NCBI GenBank assembly: GCA_963506915.1
Contig: CAUORE010000020.1
Coordinates: 1-29,465, forward strand
DNA length: 29,465 bases
Direction of reading: 5' to 3'
Source of the DNA: JABCPE02 sp963506915
GTDB lineage: Bacteria > Bacteroidota > Bacteroidia > Flavobacteriales > Weeksellaceae
The position numbers and the translations under genes were made by a program. Positions 16,818-24,844 of the stretch are shown piece after piece. The notes beneath the pieces are model-generated. The model ran no database searches and had not been told where the DNA came from. It saw only the letters and a list, made by a program, of their open reading frames with translations. Position 1 is the first letter of the stretch. Each line of letters begins with the position of its first letter.

Positions 16818-17591
16818 ATGAATAATAAATTAGGATTGGTGCTGTCTGGCGGCGGGACAAAGGGTGTGGCTCATGCAGGAGTGCTCAAATTTCTTGAGGA
16901 AAAAGGCATCCAGCCAGAGATATTGGCAGGGGCGAGTGTGGGGGCTATTGTGAGCTGTCTCTATGCAGTAGGAAAAACACCAAAGGAGATTTTGGATTTT
17001 TTTAAATCGGTGTATTTTTTCAATTGGAAACATATTGCATTTAATAAACCTGGGCTTGTCAATTCCGCTGTTTTTAAAATATATCTAAAACCTATTTTCG
17101 GGGATATGAAGATAGGTGATTTAAAAAAGGAAGTAAACATCACCGCTACCGATATCGTGACTGGGGAACTGAAAATTTTTGACAAAGAAACCAGAGTGAT
17201 AGATGCCATCATCGCTTCGTCTAGCTTCCCAGGGATTGCTACGCCGTATATGTTCGGCGGGGTGCTGTATAGTGATGGCGGAATCCTTAATAATTTCCCT
17301 GCGGACATCATACGGGACAGGTGTGATAAGATGATAGGCGTTTATCTTTCTTCACCGCAAGAAGTGAAACAAAAACAGATGAATACCATAAAATCCGTTA
17401 CTTATCGGGCGTTTGACCTGCTGTCTCACAGGGTGGAAACTTACAAATTTGCTTATTGTGACTGGCTTATAGATTCTCTGAAACTCTCCAATTACAGCAC
17501 CTTTGAGACTAAAAAAAGCAAAATGGATGAAATCTTCCAAATAGGATACGAGGAGGCAAGGGATAGTTTTGATAAAGGTTTATTAGGGTAG
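16818..17591 (+). CDS. Patatin-like phospholipase family protein (RssA/YchK-like)
   Basis: 257 residues. Patatin-type lipid acyl hydrolase with a Ser-Asp dyad: oxyanion loop LSGGGTKGVAHAGVL at about 6-20, nucleophile Ser in GASVGAIV near residue 40 (G-x-S-x-G), and the Asp in YSDGGILNNFP near 154 (D-G-G). The acid and base motifs are all intact. No signal peptide or T9SS domain, so it is cytoplasmic or peripheral, unlike the outer-membrane patatins of this phylum. The size and order fit the RssA/YchK group, whose physiological substrate is not well known. No nucleotide cyclase or other defence gene lies beside it. Confidence 0.9.
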   Translation: MNNKLGLVLSGGGTKGVAHAGVLKFLEEKGIQPEILAGASVGAIVSCLYAVGKTPKEILDFFKSVYFFNWKHIAFNKPGLVNSAVFKIYLKPIFGDMKIGDLKKEVNITATDIVTGELKIFDKETRVIDAIIASSSFPGIATPYMFGGVLYSDGGILNNFPADIIRDRCDKMIGVYLSSPQEVKQKQMNTIKSVTYRAFDLLSHRVETYKFAYCDWLIDSLKLSNYSTFETKKSKMDEIFQIGYEEARDSFDKGLLG

Positions 17592-17687
17592 ATGAATTTT
17601 TGATTTATTTTTATGAATGAAAATGAATTGGAAAAACAGATTGGTAATACTCTTATTATTCCCATACTAAAAACTATAAATTAAAAT

Positions 17688-17960
17688 ATGTATAAAATAT
17701 ATATAGAATTATTAGAAAAAATCTTTTGGTTTGAATTTAGTATAACCGTTTTTATTACAGGAATTATGGGAGCATATATGAAATTATATGACAAAAATAG
17801 TTGGTTATATAAAGAGTCTCAAGAGAAGGAGTGGCCTTATAATTTTGATAGTCAGAGTTCATGGAGGACAATATTTATAGTGACATTTTCTGGGGCAGTG
17901 TATTCTTTTATATTTTTTAAAGAAACATTATCGCTGTTAAAGGAATTATTAAATCATTAA
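17688..17960 (+). CDS. Small two-helix membrane protein, function unknown
   Basis: 90 residues, not recognised. Two hydrophobic stretches: about 13-31 (FWFEFSITVFITGIMGAYM) and 62-81 (TIFIVTFSGAVYSFIFF), joined by a charged, aromatic-rich loop (KNSWLYKESQEKEWPYNFDSQSSW). Both ends are short and charged. The DNA is clearly more A+T-rich than the housekeeping genes on either side, with ATA isoleucine and TTA leucine codons dominant, which hints at acquired or fast-evolving sequence. ATG at 17688 has no recognisable promoter directly before it; a 23-codon open frame (17613-17684) precedes it by 3 bases and could be translationally coupled. It ends at a very strong terminator. Coding status is likely but not proven. 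Confidence 0.6.
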   Translation: MYKIYIELLEKIFWFEFSITVFITGIMGAYMKLYDKNSWLYKESQEKEWPYNFDSQSSWRTIFIVTFSGAVYSFIFFKETLSLLKELLNH

Positions 17961-17978
17961 CACATTTAGAAAATTCAC

Positions 17979-18016
17979 AAAAACGGTAATTCTAATTTTA
18001 GAATTACCGTTTTTTT
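17979..18016. terminator. Strong bidirectional terminator
   Basis: AAAAACGGTAATTCTA and TAGAATTACCGTTTTT form a 16-bp perfect stem with a 4-base loop, with A and T runs on either side. It serves the small membrane gene on the plus strand and the DAHP synthase gene on the minus strand, whose stop lies in its T run. Confidence 0.93.
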
Positions 18017-19097
18017 ATTTGGATAAAATATCTTCCTGTCTATCGATGGATTCTTGGTGTATAGCTTTGAATATTCTGATAATCAGCTCTTCTGAAAGAT
18101 TTTTTTCTTTTCCAAGGATTTTCATGCGTTCTATTATCTCGTTCCAGCGTTTGTTTTGGAGGACAGATATATTTTTTTGTTTTTTGAGTTTGCCGATATT
18201 ATCAGCGATTTCCATTCTTTTTCTTATCAAATCCAGCAGCTGCTCATCCAGAATGTCAATTTGTGAACGGAGGGTTTTTAGTTGTATCTGAAAATCAATT
18301 TCTTCCGTATTCTCTCTGCGAAGAACCAGTTTTTGCAGCATTTCCGAAAGTGTCTCTGGCGTAATCTGCTGTTGGGCATCACTCCATGCTTTCTCTGGAG
18401 AGCAGTGAGACTCTATCATCAGCCCATCAAAGTTGAGGTCTAATGCAGTTTGTGAAATTTCGGCTATCAGTTCTCGGTTTCCTGAGATGTGCGAAGGGTC
18501 GCAGATGATGGGCAGATAAGGGAAAATATTTTTCAGTTCTATCGGAATCTGCCATTCTGGAATGTTACGGTATTTAGATTTTTCATAGGAAGAAAATCCA
18601 CGATGTACAGCGCCAAGTTTCTCTATACCAGTCATTTTCAGCCGTTCCAAAGCTCCTATCCACAGAGCAAGGTCAGGATTTACAGGGTTTTTGACAAGTA
18701 CTATTTTGTCAGTTCCTTTTAGTTCATCGGCTATTTCTTGGACAATGAACGGATTTACCGTAGTTCTAGCACCTATCCAAAGCAAATCTACATCGTATTC
18801 CAGCGCTAGTTTTATATGGTCTCGGTTGGCAACTTCGGTGGCGGTTTTTAGTCCTGTGACTTCTTTTACTTTTTTCAGCCAATTCAGCCCGATTTCTCCC
18901 ACGCCTTCAAAACCACCTGGGCGCGTTCTAGGTTTCCAGATGCCTGCTCGGAAAAAGTCTATTTCGCTGTTTTTTAGGTTTTTGGCTGTTTCCAGCATTT
19001 GCTCCTCGGTTTCAGCACTACAAGGGCCAGCGATGATGAGAGGTCTGCTGAGATTCAGGTCTTTCAGCCATTGGTTGGAATAATCCTGTTTAGTCAT
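18015..19097 (-). CDS. Bifunctional 3-deoxy-7-phosphoheptulonate (DAHP) synthase / chorismate mutase type II
   Basis: 360 residues. The N-terminal 265 or so are a KDSA/DAHP-synthase-type barrel (SRPLIIAGPCSAETEEQ at 14-29, FFRAGIWKPRTRPGGFEGVG, LLWIGARTTVNPF, VLVKNPVNPDL, HRGFSSYEKSKYRN, PIICDPSHISGNR, MIESHCSPEKAWSDA). The C-terminal 85 or so are an AroQ-type chorismate mutase helix bundle (LRSQIDILDEQLLDLIRKRMEIADNIGKLKK). This fusion is common in Bacteroidota and joins the entry and the tyrosine/phenylalanine branch point of aromatic amino acid synthesis, usually with feedback through the mutase domain. The rdgB gene is 7 bases upstream, so it probably shares its transcript. Other aro genes are not beside it. 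Confidence 0.95.
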   Translation of the reverse strand: MTKQDYSNQWLKDLNLSRPLIIAGPCSAETEEQMLETAKNLKNSEIDFFRAGIWKPRTRPGGFEGVGEIGLNWLKKVKEVTGLKTATEVANRDHIKLALEYDVDLLWIGARTTVNPFIVQEIADELKGTDKIVLVKNPVNPDLALWIGALERLKMTGIEKLGAVHRGFSSYEKSKYRNIPEWQIPIELKNIFPYLPIICDPSHISGNRELIAEISQTALDLNFDGLMIESHCSPEKAWSDAQQQITPETLSEMLQKLVLRRENTEEIDFQIQLKTLRSQIDILDEQLLDLIRKRMEIADNIGKLKKQKNISVLQNKRWNEIIERMKILGKEKNLSEELIIRIFKAIHQESIDRQEDILSK

Positions 19098-19104
19098 TCT
19101 TTTT

Positions 19105-19677
19105 TTATTCCTTATTTAAAAATTTTAAAAATTTGCCCACTGCTTCAGACCTATGGCTGATGCTGTTTTTTTGTTTTGGAGGCATTTCAGCGAAAGAAAT
19201 TTCATAGCCTTTTGGAATGAAAATAGGGTCGTACCCAAAGCCTTTTTCGCCTCTTTTTTCTTTGGAAATAGTGCCGTATACTCTGCCTTCGAAATAGTTT
19301 TCGCCTGTTTCATCCACCAGACACATTACCGTGATGAAATACGCCTCGCGGTCTTCTATATCCTGCATTTCGGTGAGGACTTTTTGAATATTTGCCTCAA
19401 AATCATGCTTCCCTGCATATCTTGCCGAAAAAATACCAGGCCTTCCGTCCAAAGCAGGGATAACCAGACCGCTGTCATCTCCTACGCTAGGTTTTCCTGT
19501 TTTCTCAAAACAATATTTGGCCTTGATAAGGGCATTTTCGTGAAAGGTAGTTCCATTTTCTTCAATTTCATCAAAGAGCTGATAATCAGTAAGGCTGGTG
19601 ACATGATATTTTTCGCCTAAAATTTCTTGGATTTCATCTTTTTTATGCTCGTTGTGCGTGGCAAGTAGTATTTCCAT
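19105..19677 (-). CDS. rdgB: Non-canonical purine NTP pyrophosphatase (RdgB/HAM1 family)
   Basis: 190 residues from the ATG at 19677; the frame reaches further upstream, but MEILLATHNEHKKDEIQEIL is the conserved start of the family. It hydrolyses dITP, dXTP and related damaged purine nucleotides to monophosphates, keeping them out of DNA and RNA. Visible: the nucleotide-grasping T-H-N-x-x-K, ENGTTFHENALIKA, SVGDDSGL with the metal-binding aspartates, LDGRPGIFSARYAG, GFGYDPIFIP, and SHRSEAVGKF at the C-terminus. First gene of a two-gene unit with DAHP synthase/chorismate mutase; the pairing has no obvious metabolic reason. Confidence 0.95.
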   Translation of the reverse strand: MEILLATHNEHKKDEIQEILGEKYHVTSLTDYQLFDEIEENGTTFHENALIKAKYCFEKTGKPSVGDDSGLVIPALDGRPGIFSARYAGKHDFEANIQKVLTEMQDIEDREAYFITVMCLVDETGENYFEGRVYGTISKEKRGEKGFGYDPIFIPKGYEISFAEMPPKQKNSISHRSEAVGKFLKFLNKE

Positions 19678-19701
19678 ATATTTAGTAAAACAATCTTTTG
19701 T

Positions 19702-19729
19702 GTGGTTATTCACTTAATGATAAAACCAC
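19702..19729. repeat. Short inverted repeat in the rdgB leader region
   Basis: GTGGTT and AACCAC are separated by 16 bases, 25 bases upstream of the rdgB ATG. There is no T run in the rdgB direction, so it is more like an operator or a leader hairpin than a terminator. The 150 bases between tpiA and rdgB hold no gene. Confidence 0.35.
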
Positions 19730-19764
19730 GATTTTTAATTTAAATCTCGGCTTTATTTAAAAAT

Positions 19765-19806
19765 GGTGTAGTGGCAGGAACTTTTTTTAGTTTTAACAGC
19801 TACACC
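19765..19806 (-). terminator. Possible terminator of the tpiA operon
   Basis: On the minus strand GGTGTAG pairs with CTACACC around a 28-base loop that itself has AACT/AGTT, then ATTTTTAAA follows. It begins about 20 bases after the tpiA stop. The loop is large, so the call is tentative. Confidence 0.4.
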
Positions 19807-19827
19807 TTGGATTTTGTATAAATTTAA

Positions 19828-20586
19828 TTAGTTAAAAGCCTCGATGATTTTAGAAAAATCTTCTATTTTCAGCGATGCACCACCGATAAGTCCGCCGTCT
19901 ATATCAGGCTGAGAGAAGATTTCTTTTGCGTTGTCAGGCTTTACTGAACCTCCGTAGAGAATCGAAATTTCATCTGCGGTGTCTTTTCCGTATTTCTCAG
20001 CGATGAGGTTTCGGATAAAAACATGGATTTCCTGCGCTTGTTCTGGTGTAGCAGTTTCTCCCGTTCCGATAGCCCAAACAGGTTCGTAGGCGATAACCAC
20101 TTTTTTGATTTCCTCCGCAGAAAGCTCAAACAGCGCTGTTTCAGTTTGCTTTTTCACTACATCGAGGTGCTGTCCAGCTTTTCTTTGTTCCAGAGTTTCT
20201 CCGTTGCAGTAGATAGGCGTAAGCCCTGCATTCAGTAGGTTTTTTACTTTTTGTGCTGCATGGCTGTCGGTTTCGTTGTGGTATTGTCTTCTTTCGGAAT
20301 GGGCTACGATGCTTCCATTTAATCCAGCTGATTTTATCATTTCTACAGAAATTTCGCCAGTGTAGGCACCTTTGTCATGCTCAGAAATGTCCTGTGCAAA
20401 GACTTTCACTTCATCATTAGCAAAAATATTTTTAGTTGTGGTGAGATAGAGACTTGGTGGAGCGATATACACCTCGCAGTTGGTTTTGTTATTCTTTTTG
20501 TACTCGGCTAACTGACGCATAAGGGCTTCTGCTTCTTGGAAATTTTTGTTCATTTTCCAGTTTCCAGCGACGATGTTTTTTCTCAT
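19828..20586 (-). CDS. tpiA: Triosephosphate isomerase
   Basis: 252 residues, standard TIM length. Interconverts dihydroxyacetone phosphate and glyceraldehyde 3-phosphate in glycolysis and gluconeogenesis. The active site is complete: Lys11 in AGNWKMN, His96 in VAHSERR, Glu168 in AYEPVWAIGTG (followed by flexible loop 6), and the phosphate-binding YGGSVKPDN and GGLIGGASL. Dimer loop 3 (about 66-78) is present. The ATG is 11 bases after the stop of the TonB_C-like gene, so it is probably cotranscribed with it. Confidence 0.97.
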   Translation of the reverse strand: MRKNIVAGNWKMNKNFQEAEALMRQLAEYKKNNKTNCEVYIAPPSLYLTTTKNIFANDEVKVFAQDISEHDKGAYTGEISVEMIKSAGLNGSIVAHSERRQYHNETDSHAAQKVKNLLNAGLTPIYCNGETLEQRKAGQHLDVVKKQTETALFELSAEEIKKVVIAYEPVWAIGTGETATPEQAQEIHVFIRNLIAEKYGKDTADEISILYGGSVKPDNAKEIFSQPDIDGGLIGGASLKIEDFSKIIEAFN

Positions 20587-20597
20587 AATTATTTTAT

Positions 20598-21200
20598 TTA
20601 CTCGTTATTACTTGTTTTTATCTTTTTATTTTCAAAGAAAATGCTTTTTATATAGTATGTTTTCACATTTTTGCCTCTTTTTTTGGCAGGGATGAACTTT
20701 GGCAGGAGGCTGATAATTCTTTCCGCTTCTTTTTTGAGCGTTTCGTTTTCACTTCTGCTGAAAAGCACCTCCACTTCGCCTGTTTTATCAATCCTGAAAG
20801 CTACATACACTTTATACACTTTGCTTTTTTCGGCATCAATATTATTTGGGTTAAAATGTGTTTTCACATGCTGTTCCAGTTGGTCTTGGAAGCATTTTCT
20901 CTTGTTAATATTATCCTTGCATACCTCAAAAATGGGCGGTTCATCTACTTGTATAATGAGATAATCTCTGCTTTCATCCAGTTCCTCATCCAGTTCCTCA
21001 TCAGCTTTGGGAAGCTTGCAATGTGGAAGTTCTACAGGATGATAATAGCTGTAAGGAAGCACAGGATTGTTATTTTTACGCTGGCTTTTCTTCGTTTTAT
21101 GGCTTTTTTTGTAGGATTTCTTACCTTTTTTCTGAGCCTGTGCATGGGTTGAAAATCCTAAAAATAAAATAATGAGTAAAAATGACCAAAACTTTTTCAT
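20598..21200 (-). CDS. Secreted protein with TonB C-terminal-like domain
   Basis: 200 residues. The N-terminus is a signal peptide (MKKFWSFLLIILFLGFSTHAQA) followed by a very basic stretch (QKKGKKSYKKSHKTKKSQRKNN) and an acidic patch DEELDEELDE. Residues about 90-185 resemble the TonB_C fold as found in many Bacteroidota proteins: PIFEVC, CFQDQLEQHVKTHFN, VYVAFRIDKTGEVEVLFSRSE, LKKEAERIISLLPKFIPAKKRGKNV. Unlike a true TonB, it lacks a lasting N-terminal membrane helix and the proline-rich spacer, and ends in a basic tail. It should sit in the periplasm and perhaps dock other proteins. It lies 11 bases upstream of tpiA in the same direction; a functional link is not obvious. Confidence 0.7.
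   Translation of the reverse strand: MKKFWSFLLIILFLGFSTHAQAQKKGKKSYKKSHKTKKSQRKNNNPVLPYSYYHPVELPHCKLPKADEELDEELDESRDYLIIQVDEPPIFEVCKDNINKRKCFQDQLEQHVKTHFNPNNIDAEKSKVYKVYVAFRIDKTGEVEVLFSRSENETLKKEAERIISLLPKFIPAKKRGKNVKTYYIKSIFFENKKIKTSNNE
20974..21000 (-). repeat. Two and a partial copies of a 12-bp coding repeat
   Basis: TCATCCAGTTCC occurs at 20974-20985 and 20986-20997, followed by TCATC. It codes the acidic DEELDEELDE patch and keeps frame, a likely place for slippage. Confidence 0.75.
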
Positions 21201-21266
21201 AACAGTTAGTTTTATTTTTAATGAAATTTTGTATTTTCTGTTTTAAATACCAGTTTTTTCCTTGAC

Positions 21267-21617
21267 TTAATCCAGTTTCCAGATGGTTTTCATGAGTTTA
21301 TAGAACTGATGTTCACGCTCAGTCACCTGCTCATCGGCTTTGATAAGTGTTTTTGCAAACTCAGCGAAGTTTTTTCTTTCCTCCTCGGTAGAATCATCAT
21401 AAAAACAGCGCGCATGGAACTCGAAATGGTCTTTCCACTCCTCTGGCTGCAGGGAAGCGATGACTTCCAGCTCGTTATCAAGATTGATTCTGAACGGAAA
21501 TTCCTCCGACAGATATTCTTGTATTTTTAGTCCTTCTTTTGGTGAAAATTCGTGGTCTACAGCCGAAAGAATCATCAATAAATGGTAGCCTGCAATGGGT
21601 TTGTTTGATTTTTGCAT
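21267..21617 (-). CDS. TerB-like all-helical protein
   Basis: 116 residues, soluble, no signal peptide. The pattern resembles the TerB (tellurite-resistance-type) helical fold: ILSAVDHEFSPKEGLKIQEYL, then EERKNFAEFAKTLIKADEQVTEREHQFYKLM with acidic residues at the 'D-G/H-x-x-S/x-x-E' places where TerB domains bind metal. Such domains occur in many stress and scaffold proteins; tellurite resistance should not be assumed, because no other ter genes are here. It is the first gene of a probable three-gene unit (this gene, TonB_C-like, tpiA), with a 66-base gap to the second gene that has no clear terminator. Fold call moderate, function unknown. Confidence 0.65.
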   Translation of the reverse strand: MQKSNKPIAGYHLLMILSAVDHEFSPKEGLKIQEYLSEEFPFRINLDNELEVIASLQPEEWKDHFEFHARCFYDDSTEEERKNFAEFAKTLIKADEQVTEREHQFYKLMKTIWKLD

Positions 21618-21651
21618 AAATAAAAGATTTAATAAAATTTTCTAAAAACTG

Positions 21652-21678
21652 GGAAAATAGAAAAGTCTAAAATCCCAA
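21652..21678 (-). promoter_or_regulatory. Possible promoter of the TerB-like/tpiA unit
   Basis: On the minus strand TTG, 16 bases, TATTTTCC. The -7 box has two mismatches at its end, so this is weak. It lies 34 bases before the ATG, in a divergent intergenic region of about 130 bases. Confidence 0.35.
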
Positions 21679-21684
21679 AAACTT

Positions 21685-21711
21685 TTGGCTAAAATACAAA
21701 AATTAACTTTA
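21685..21711 (+). promoter_or_regulatory. Possible promoter of the M1 peptidase gene
   Basis: TTG at 21685-21687, 16 bases, TAACTTTA at 21704-21711. A second TAACTTTA at 21719-21726 is a rival -7 box but lacks a TTG at a proper distance. Confidence 0.38.
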
Positions 21712-21748
21712 ATTTTAATAACTTTATCGCTTTAAAAAAGTTAGATTT

Positions 21749-23362
21749 ATGAGGATAATAAAATTGTTGTTTTTGTTTTCAGTGTATTTTGCTTTTGGTC
21801 AAAATTTTACAAAAAAAGACACGCTGCTTGGGTCTAATACTGCATATCGTGATTTTTGGGATGTGCAGAGATATGATGTAAAAGTAGAGCCAAACTACGA
21901 ACAAAAAAGCCTGAAAGGAAGTAATAAAATAACATTCAAGATAACAAAGTCTGTGAGAAATCCTGTTTTTCAGATAGATTTGCAACAGCCGATGAAACAT
22001 GACAGCATTCGCTCTAGTTTTAAAGTAAAATCTACGAGAGTGGATGGTAATTTCATCTTTTTAGAAACAAAAGAAAGTTTTAAAAAAGGGCAGACACATA
22101 CCTTGGAAATAGATTTTAGCGGAAATCCTATCATCGCTAAAAATGCGCCTTGGGATGGCGGATGGGTTTTCACACAAGATGAAAAAGGAAATCCATGGAT
22201 GTCCGTAGCCTGCGAAGGTATAGGGGCGAGCGTGTGGCTTCCAATAAAAGAATACTGGGGCGATGAGCCAGATATGGGGATGACCCTCGCTATCACTACT
22301 CCGAAGGATTTGGTGGGGGTAGGAAATGGGAAATTAGTAGAATGGAGCGTTAAAAAGGACAAAAACATCTTTACTTGGGAAGTCAAAAATCCTATAAACT
22401 CATATAATATCGTTCCTTACATCGGGAAATATGTTCATTTTTCTGATGGATATTCGGGTAAGAGGGGAATGCTAACTTTGGACTATTGGGTTTTGGATTA
22501 TAATTTAGAAAAAGCCCAAAAGCAGTTCCAGCAGGTAAAACCTATGCTCAAAGCTTTTGAACATTGGTTCGGTGGATATCCTTTCTATAAAGACGGCTAC
22601 AAACTGGTAGAATCTCCGTATCTCGGAATGGAGCACCAGAGTAATGTAGCGTATGGAAATGGCTATCAGAATGGCTACTATGGAAGGGATTTGTCAGGAA
22701 CAGGAGTGGGCTTGTATTGGGATTTTATCATTGTTCATGAAAGCGGTCACGAATGGTTTGGGAATAATATCACAGCCCAAGACAAGGCCGATATGTGGAT
22801 ACATGAGGCTTTTACGACTTATTCAGAAGTCCTATTCACGGAAAGTTATATGGACAAAAACGCAGCAAACACTTATATAAAGGGGCTTAGAAAAAGCATT
22901 ATGAATGACGAACCTATCATAGGTACATATGGTGTGAGAAAAACGGGTAGTATGGATCAATACATAAAAGGGGCAAATATGATACACACCATCAGACAGG
23001 TTATCAATAATGATGAAAAATTCAGACAGATTCTTTTGGGAATGAATACAGATTTTTATCATAAAATAGTGACCTCTAAGCAGGTGGAAGATTATATCAG
23101 CAAAAAAGCAGGAATAGATTTTTCACTTGTTTTTGATCAGTATTTGAGAACGACAAAAATCCCACAGCTGGAATATGAGCAAAAAGGAAATCAGCTGAAA
23201 TTCCGCTGGAATAACACGATAAAGAATTTCAGAATGCCTGTGAAACTAAAAAGCCATTCTACGCATATCGCTCCTACTCAGGAGTGGCAGACTATCACTT
23301 TGGCTAATGATAAGGCTGTGGAAATAGATGACAACTATTATATAGAAGTTTTGAAAAAATAA
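21749..23362 (+). CDS. Secreted M1-family metallopeptidase (aminopeptidase N-like)
   Basis: 537 residues with a signal peptide (MRIIKLLFLFSVYFAFGQ). N-terminal beta domain (about 30-225) resembles the aminopeptidase N saddle, then the gluzincin catalytic domain: GMEHQS at 293-298 stands in place of the exopeptidase GAMEN loop, and the zinc site is His330-Glu331-x-x-His334 (HESGHEW) with Glu353 in WIHEAFTTYSE, the correct 18-residue spacing. A candidate transition-state tyrosine is in MDQYIKGANM. The large C-terminal helical domain of E. coli PepN is missing; this shorter form is frequent in Bacteroidota. No T9SS domain or lipobox, so it is probably periplasmic. It should trim N-terminal residues from peptides taken up for growth. 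Monocistronic, with a shared terminator downstream. Confidence 0.92.
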   Translation: MRIIKLLFLFSVYFAFGQNFTKKDTLLGSNTAYRDFWDVQRYDVKVEPNYEQKSLKGSNKITFKITKSVRNPVFQIDLQQPMKHDSIRSSFKVKSTRVDGNFIFLETKESFKKGQTHTLEIDFSGNPIIAKNAPWDGGWVFTQDEKGNPWMSVACEGIGASVWLPIKEYWGDEPDMGMTLAITTPKDLVGVGNGKLVEWSVKKDKNIFTWEVKNPINSYNIVPYIGKYVHFSDGYSGKRGMLTLDYWVLDYNLEKAQKQFQQVKPMLKAFEHWFGGYPFYKDGYKLVESPYLGMEHQSNVAYGNGYQNGYYGRDLSGTGVGLYWDFIIVHESGHEWFGNNITAQDKADMWIHEAFTTYSEVLFTESYMDKNAANTYIKGLRKSIMNDEPIIGTYGVRKTGSMDQYIKGANMIHTIRQVINNDEKFRQILLGMNTDFYHKIVTSKQVEDYISKKAGIDFSLVFDQYLRTTKIPQLEYEQKGNQLKFRWNNTIKNFRMPVKLKSHSTHIAPTQEWQTITLANDKAVEIDDNYYIEVLKK

Positions 23363-23364
23363 AG

Positions 23365-23393
23365 AAAAATCCCCTTTTATGGGGATTTTTTTA
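23365..23393. terminator. Bidirectional terminator between M1 peptidase and HMG-CoA reductase
   Basis: AAAAATCCCC and GGGGATTTTT form a perfect stem around a 6-base loop with A and T runs at both ends. It lies between two convergent stops. Confidence 0.9.
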
Positions 23394-23398
23394 TAATA

Positions 23399-24727
23399 TT
23401 ATTTTTGATTTCTTAGTTTTTCTAATTCTAAAGCTATGTCGCTGTAGCTTAGGGTTTTATCTTGCATTGTAGCACAAATTTGTTTCTTTTCTTCATCGTT
23501 TGCACCCAGTTGGTTTAGAATATTGAATAAATGCATTTTCATGTGTCCTTTTTGGATGCCCGTGGTAACCAGCGAGCGAAGTGCAGCGAAGTTTTGAGCC
23601 AAACCAGATACTGCTAAAATGCCCATAAGTTCCTTTGCATCAGGTTTTCCTAAAAGAGCCAAAGAGAATTTTACCAATGGATGAAGGCTCGTAAGTCCTC
23701 CCACAACTCCCACAGAAATAGGCAGCTCTACCCAAAACCGAAATATTCCGTTTTCTATTGTGCAGTGGCTTAGTGAGCTGTATTTACCGCTTTTACTTGC
23801 GTAGGCATGTACGGAGGCTTCCACTGCCCGAAAGTCATTTCCTGTTGCGATGACCACAGCATCCACACCGTTCATAATACCCTTGTTATGCGTAGTTGCT
23901 CGGCAGGTATCTATCTCTGCTATCGTTACCGCTTGTTTGAATTTCCAAGCAAATTCTTCTGGTGCGATGCCGTCATTATTCCCTAATTCTTCTATTTTAC
24001 AGGAAACTTCTGCTCTTACTAAACATTCAGGAGTGTAGTTGGATAGAATGTTCATGATGATTTGCAGGGAGTTTTTTTCTTCTTCGCTGAATATTTCCGA
24101 CTCAAAAATCTCTTCTTTCAGTGTTTTTCCAAATACTTCCAGACACGAATTGATGAAATTCGCTCCCATAGAATCCCGAGTGTCAAAACTTGCTTTGATT
24201 TGAAAATAATTTTCCAATTCATCAGTTTTGTCAATGAGGCTGATGCTTAGGATTCCACCGCCTCTCTTGCGCATATTCGCTGTGATGTCCTGCGTGGCTT
24301 CGAATAATTTTTCGTTTAAAGTCAAATCAAAGAACTGGAAAAGTTTTTCCTTATTTCCATTAAAAATAAAATGAGTGTGCCCGAGTTTTTCCGTGTTGAT
24401 GATGGTTGTTTGGAATCCGCCTCTCTCCATCCAGAATTTGGCTGCTTTGGCTGCTGCTGCCACTACCGAACTCTCTTCTACAGCCATAGGAATAGCGTAT
24501 AGTTTCCCGTTAATCAGGAAGTTAGGAGCGATTCCGTAAGGGAGATAAAAATTAGAAATGGTGTTTTCAGAGAACTCATCATGGAGCTTTTGCAACTCTA
24601 AATTTTCATTCCAATACTGCTTTAAAACATGTTCAAAATCAGTGTTATTTTCCAAATATTCATGGATGAGCCAGTCTATTTTTTCTTGTTTCGGCAGCTT
24701 GGAAAAACCATCTATGGGGCGTGTCAT
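23399..24727 (-). CDS. Class II hydroxymethylglutaryl-CoA reductase
   Basis: 442 residues, the length and pattern of the class II (Pseudomonas mevalonii type) enzyme. Visible: catalytic Glu in PMAVEESSVVAAAAKAA, Lys in RATTHNKGIMNGVDAVV, Asp in IATGNDFRAVEA, and the catalytic His on the C-terminal flap in GIQKGHMKMH. The cofactor-binding SVGVVGGLTSLHP and SGLAQNFAALRSLV are present. Databases often call this class 'degradative' after the Pseudomonas enzyme, but in many Bacteroidota and Firmicutes it works forward, making mevalonate for isoprenoids. Direction cannot be read from the sequence; no HMG-CoA lyase or other mevalonate gene is adjacent. Single gene with its own promoter. Confidence 0.94.
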   Translation of the reverse strand: MTRPIDGFSKLPKQEKIDWLIHEYLENNTDFEHVLKQYWNENLELQKLHDEFSENTISNFYLPYGIAPNFLINGKLYAIPMAVEESSVVAAAAKAAKFWMERGGFQTTIINTEKLGHTHFIFNGNKEKLFQFFDLTLNEKLFEATQDITANMRKRGGGILSISLIDKTDELENYFQIKASFDTRDSMGANFINSCLEVFGKTLKEEIFESEIFSEEEKNSLQIIMNILSNYTPECLVRAEVSCKIEELGNNDGIAPEEFAWKFKQAVTIAEIDTCRATTHNKGIMNGVDAVVIATGNDFRAVEASVHAYASKSGKYSSLSHCTIENGIFRFWVELPISVGVVGGLTSLHPLVKFSLALLGKPDAKELMGILAVSGLAQNFAALRSLVTTGIQKGHMKMHLFNILNQLGANDEEKKQICATMQDKTLSYSDIALELEKLRNQK

Positions 24728-24748
24728 TGTATATAATTTTTAAAAATC

Positions 24749-24778
24749 CAAAGATACAAAAATAGAAAATAAAAGAAA
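24749..24778 (-). promoter_or_regulatory. Promoter of the HMG-CoA reductase gene
   Basis: On the minus strand the -7 box TATCTTTG (24756-24749) is a perfect TAnnTTTG, 22 bases before the ATG. The -33 element is TTTC (24778-24775) at 18 bases, a near match. Confidence 0.6.
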
Positions 24779-24844
24779 CTTGTAAAAAATAGAGTTGATT
24801 ATCAATGTTTTGTAATTAATTTAGAAAAAAAATAGAAAATATTT

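Noticed and set aside
16818..17591. Patatin as the effector of a CBASS-type defence system
   Set aside because: No CD-NTase, Cap or other defence gene is adjacent; neighbours are lpdA and an aromatic synthesis gene, and the protein fits the housekeeping RssA-like group.
21267..21617. Tellurite resistance operon
   Set aside because: Only a single TerB-like domain is present; terC, terD or terZ-type genes are absent.
23399..24727. Mevalonate-degrading (catabolic) role for the class II HMG-CoA reductase
   Set aside because: The class name does not fix direction; no catabolic neighbour (HMG-CoA lyase, mevalonate uptake) is present.
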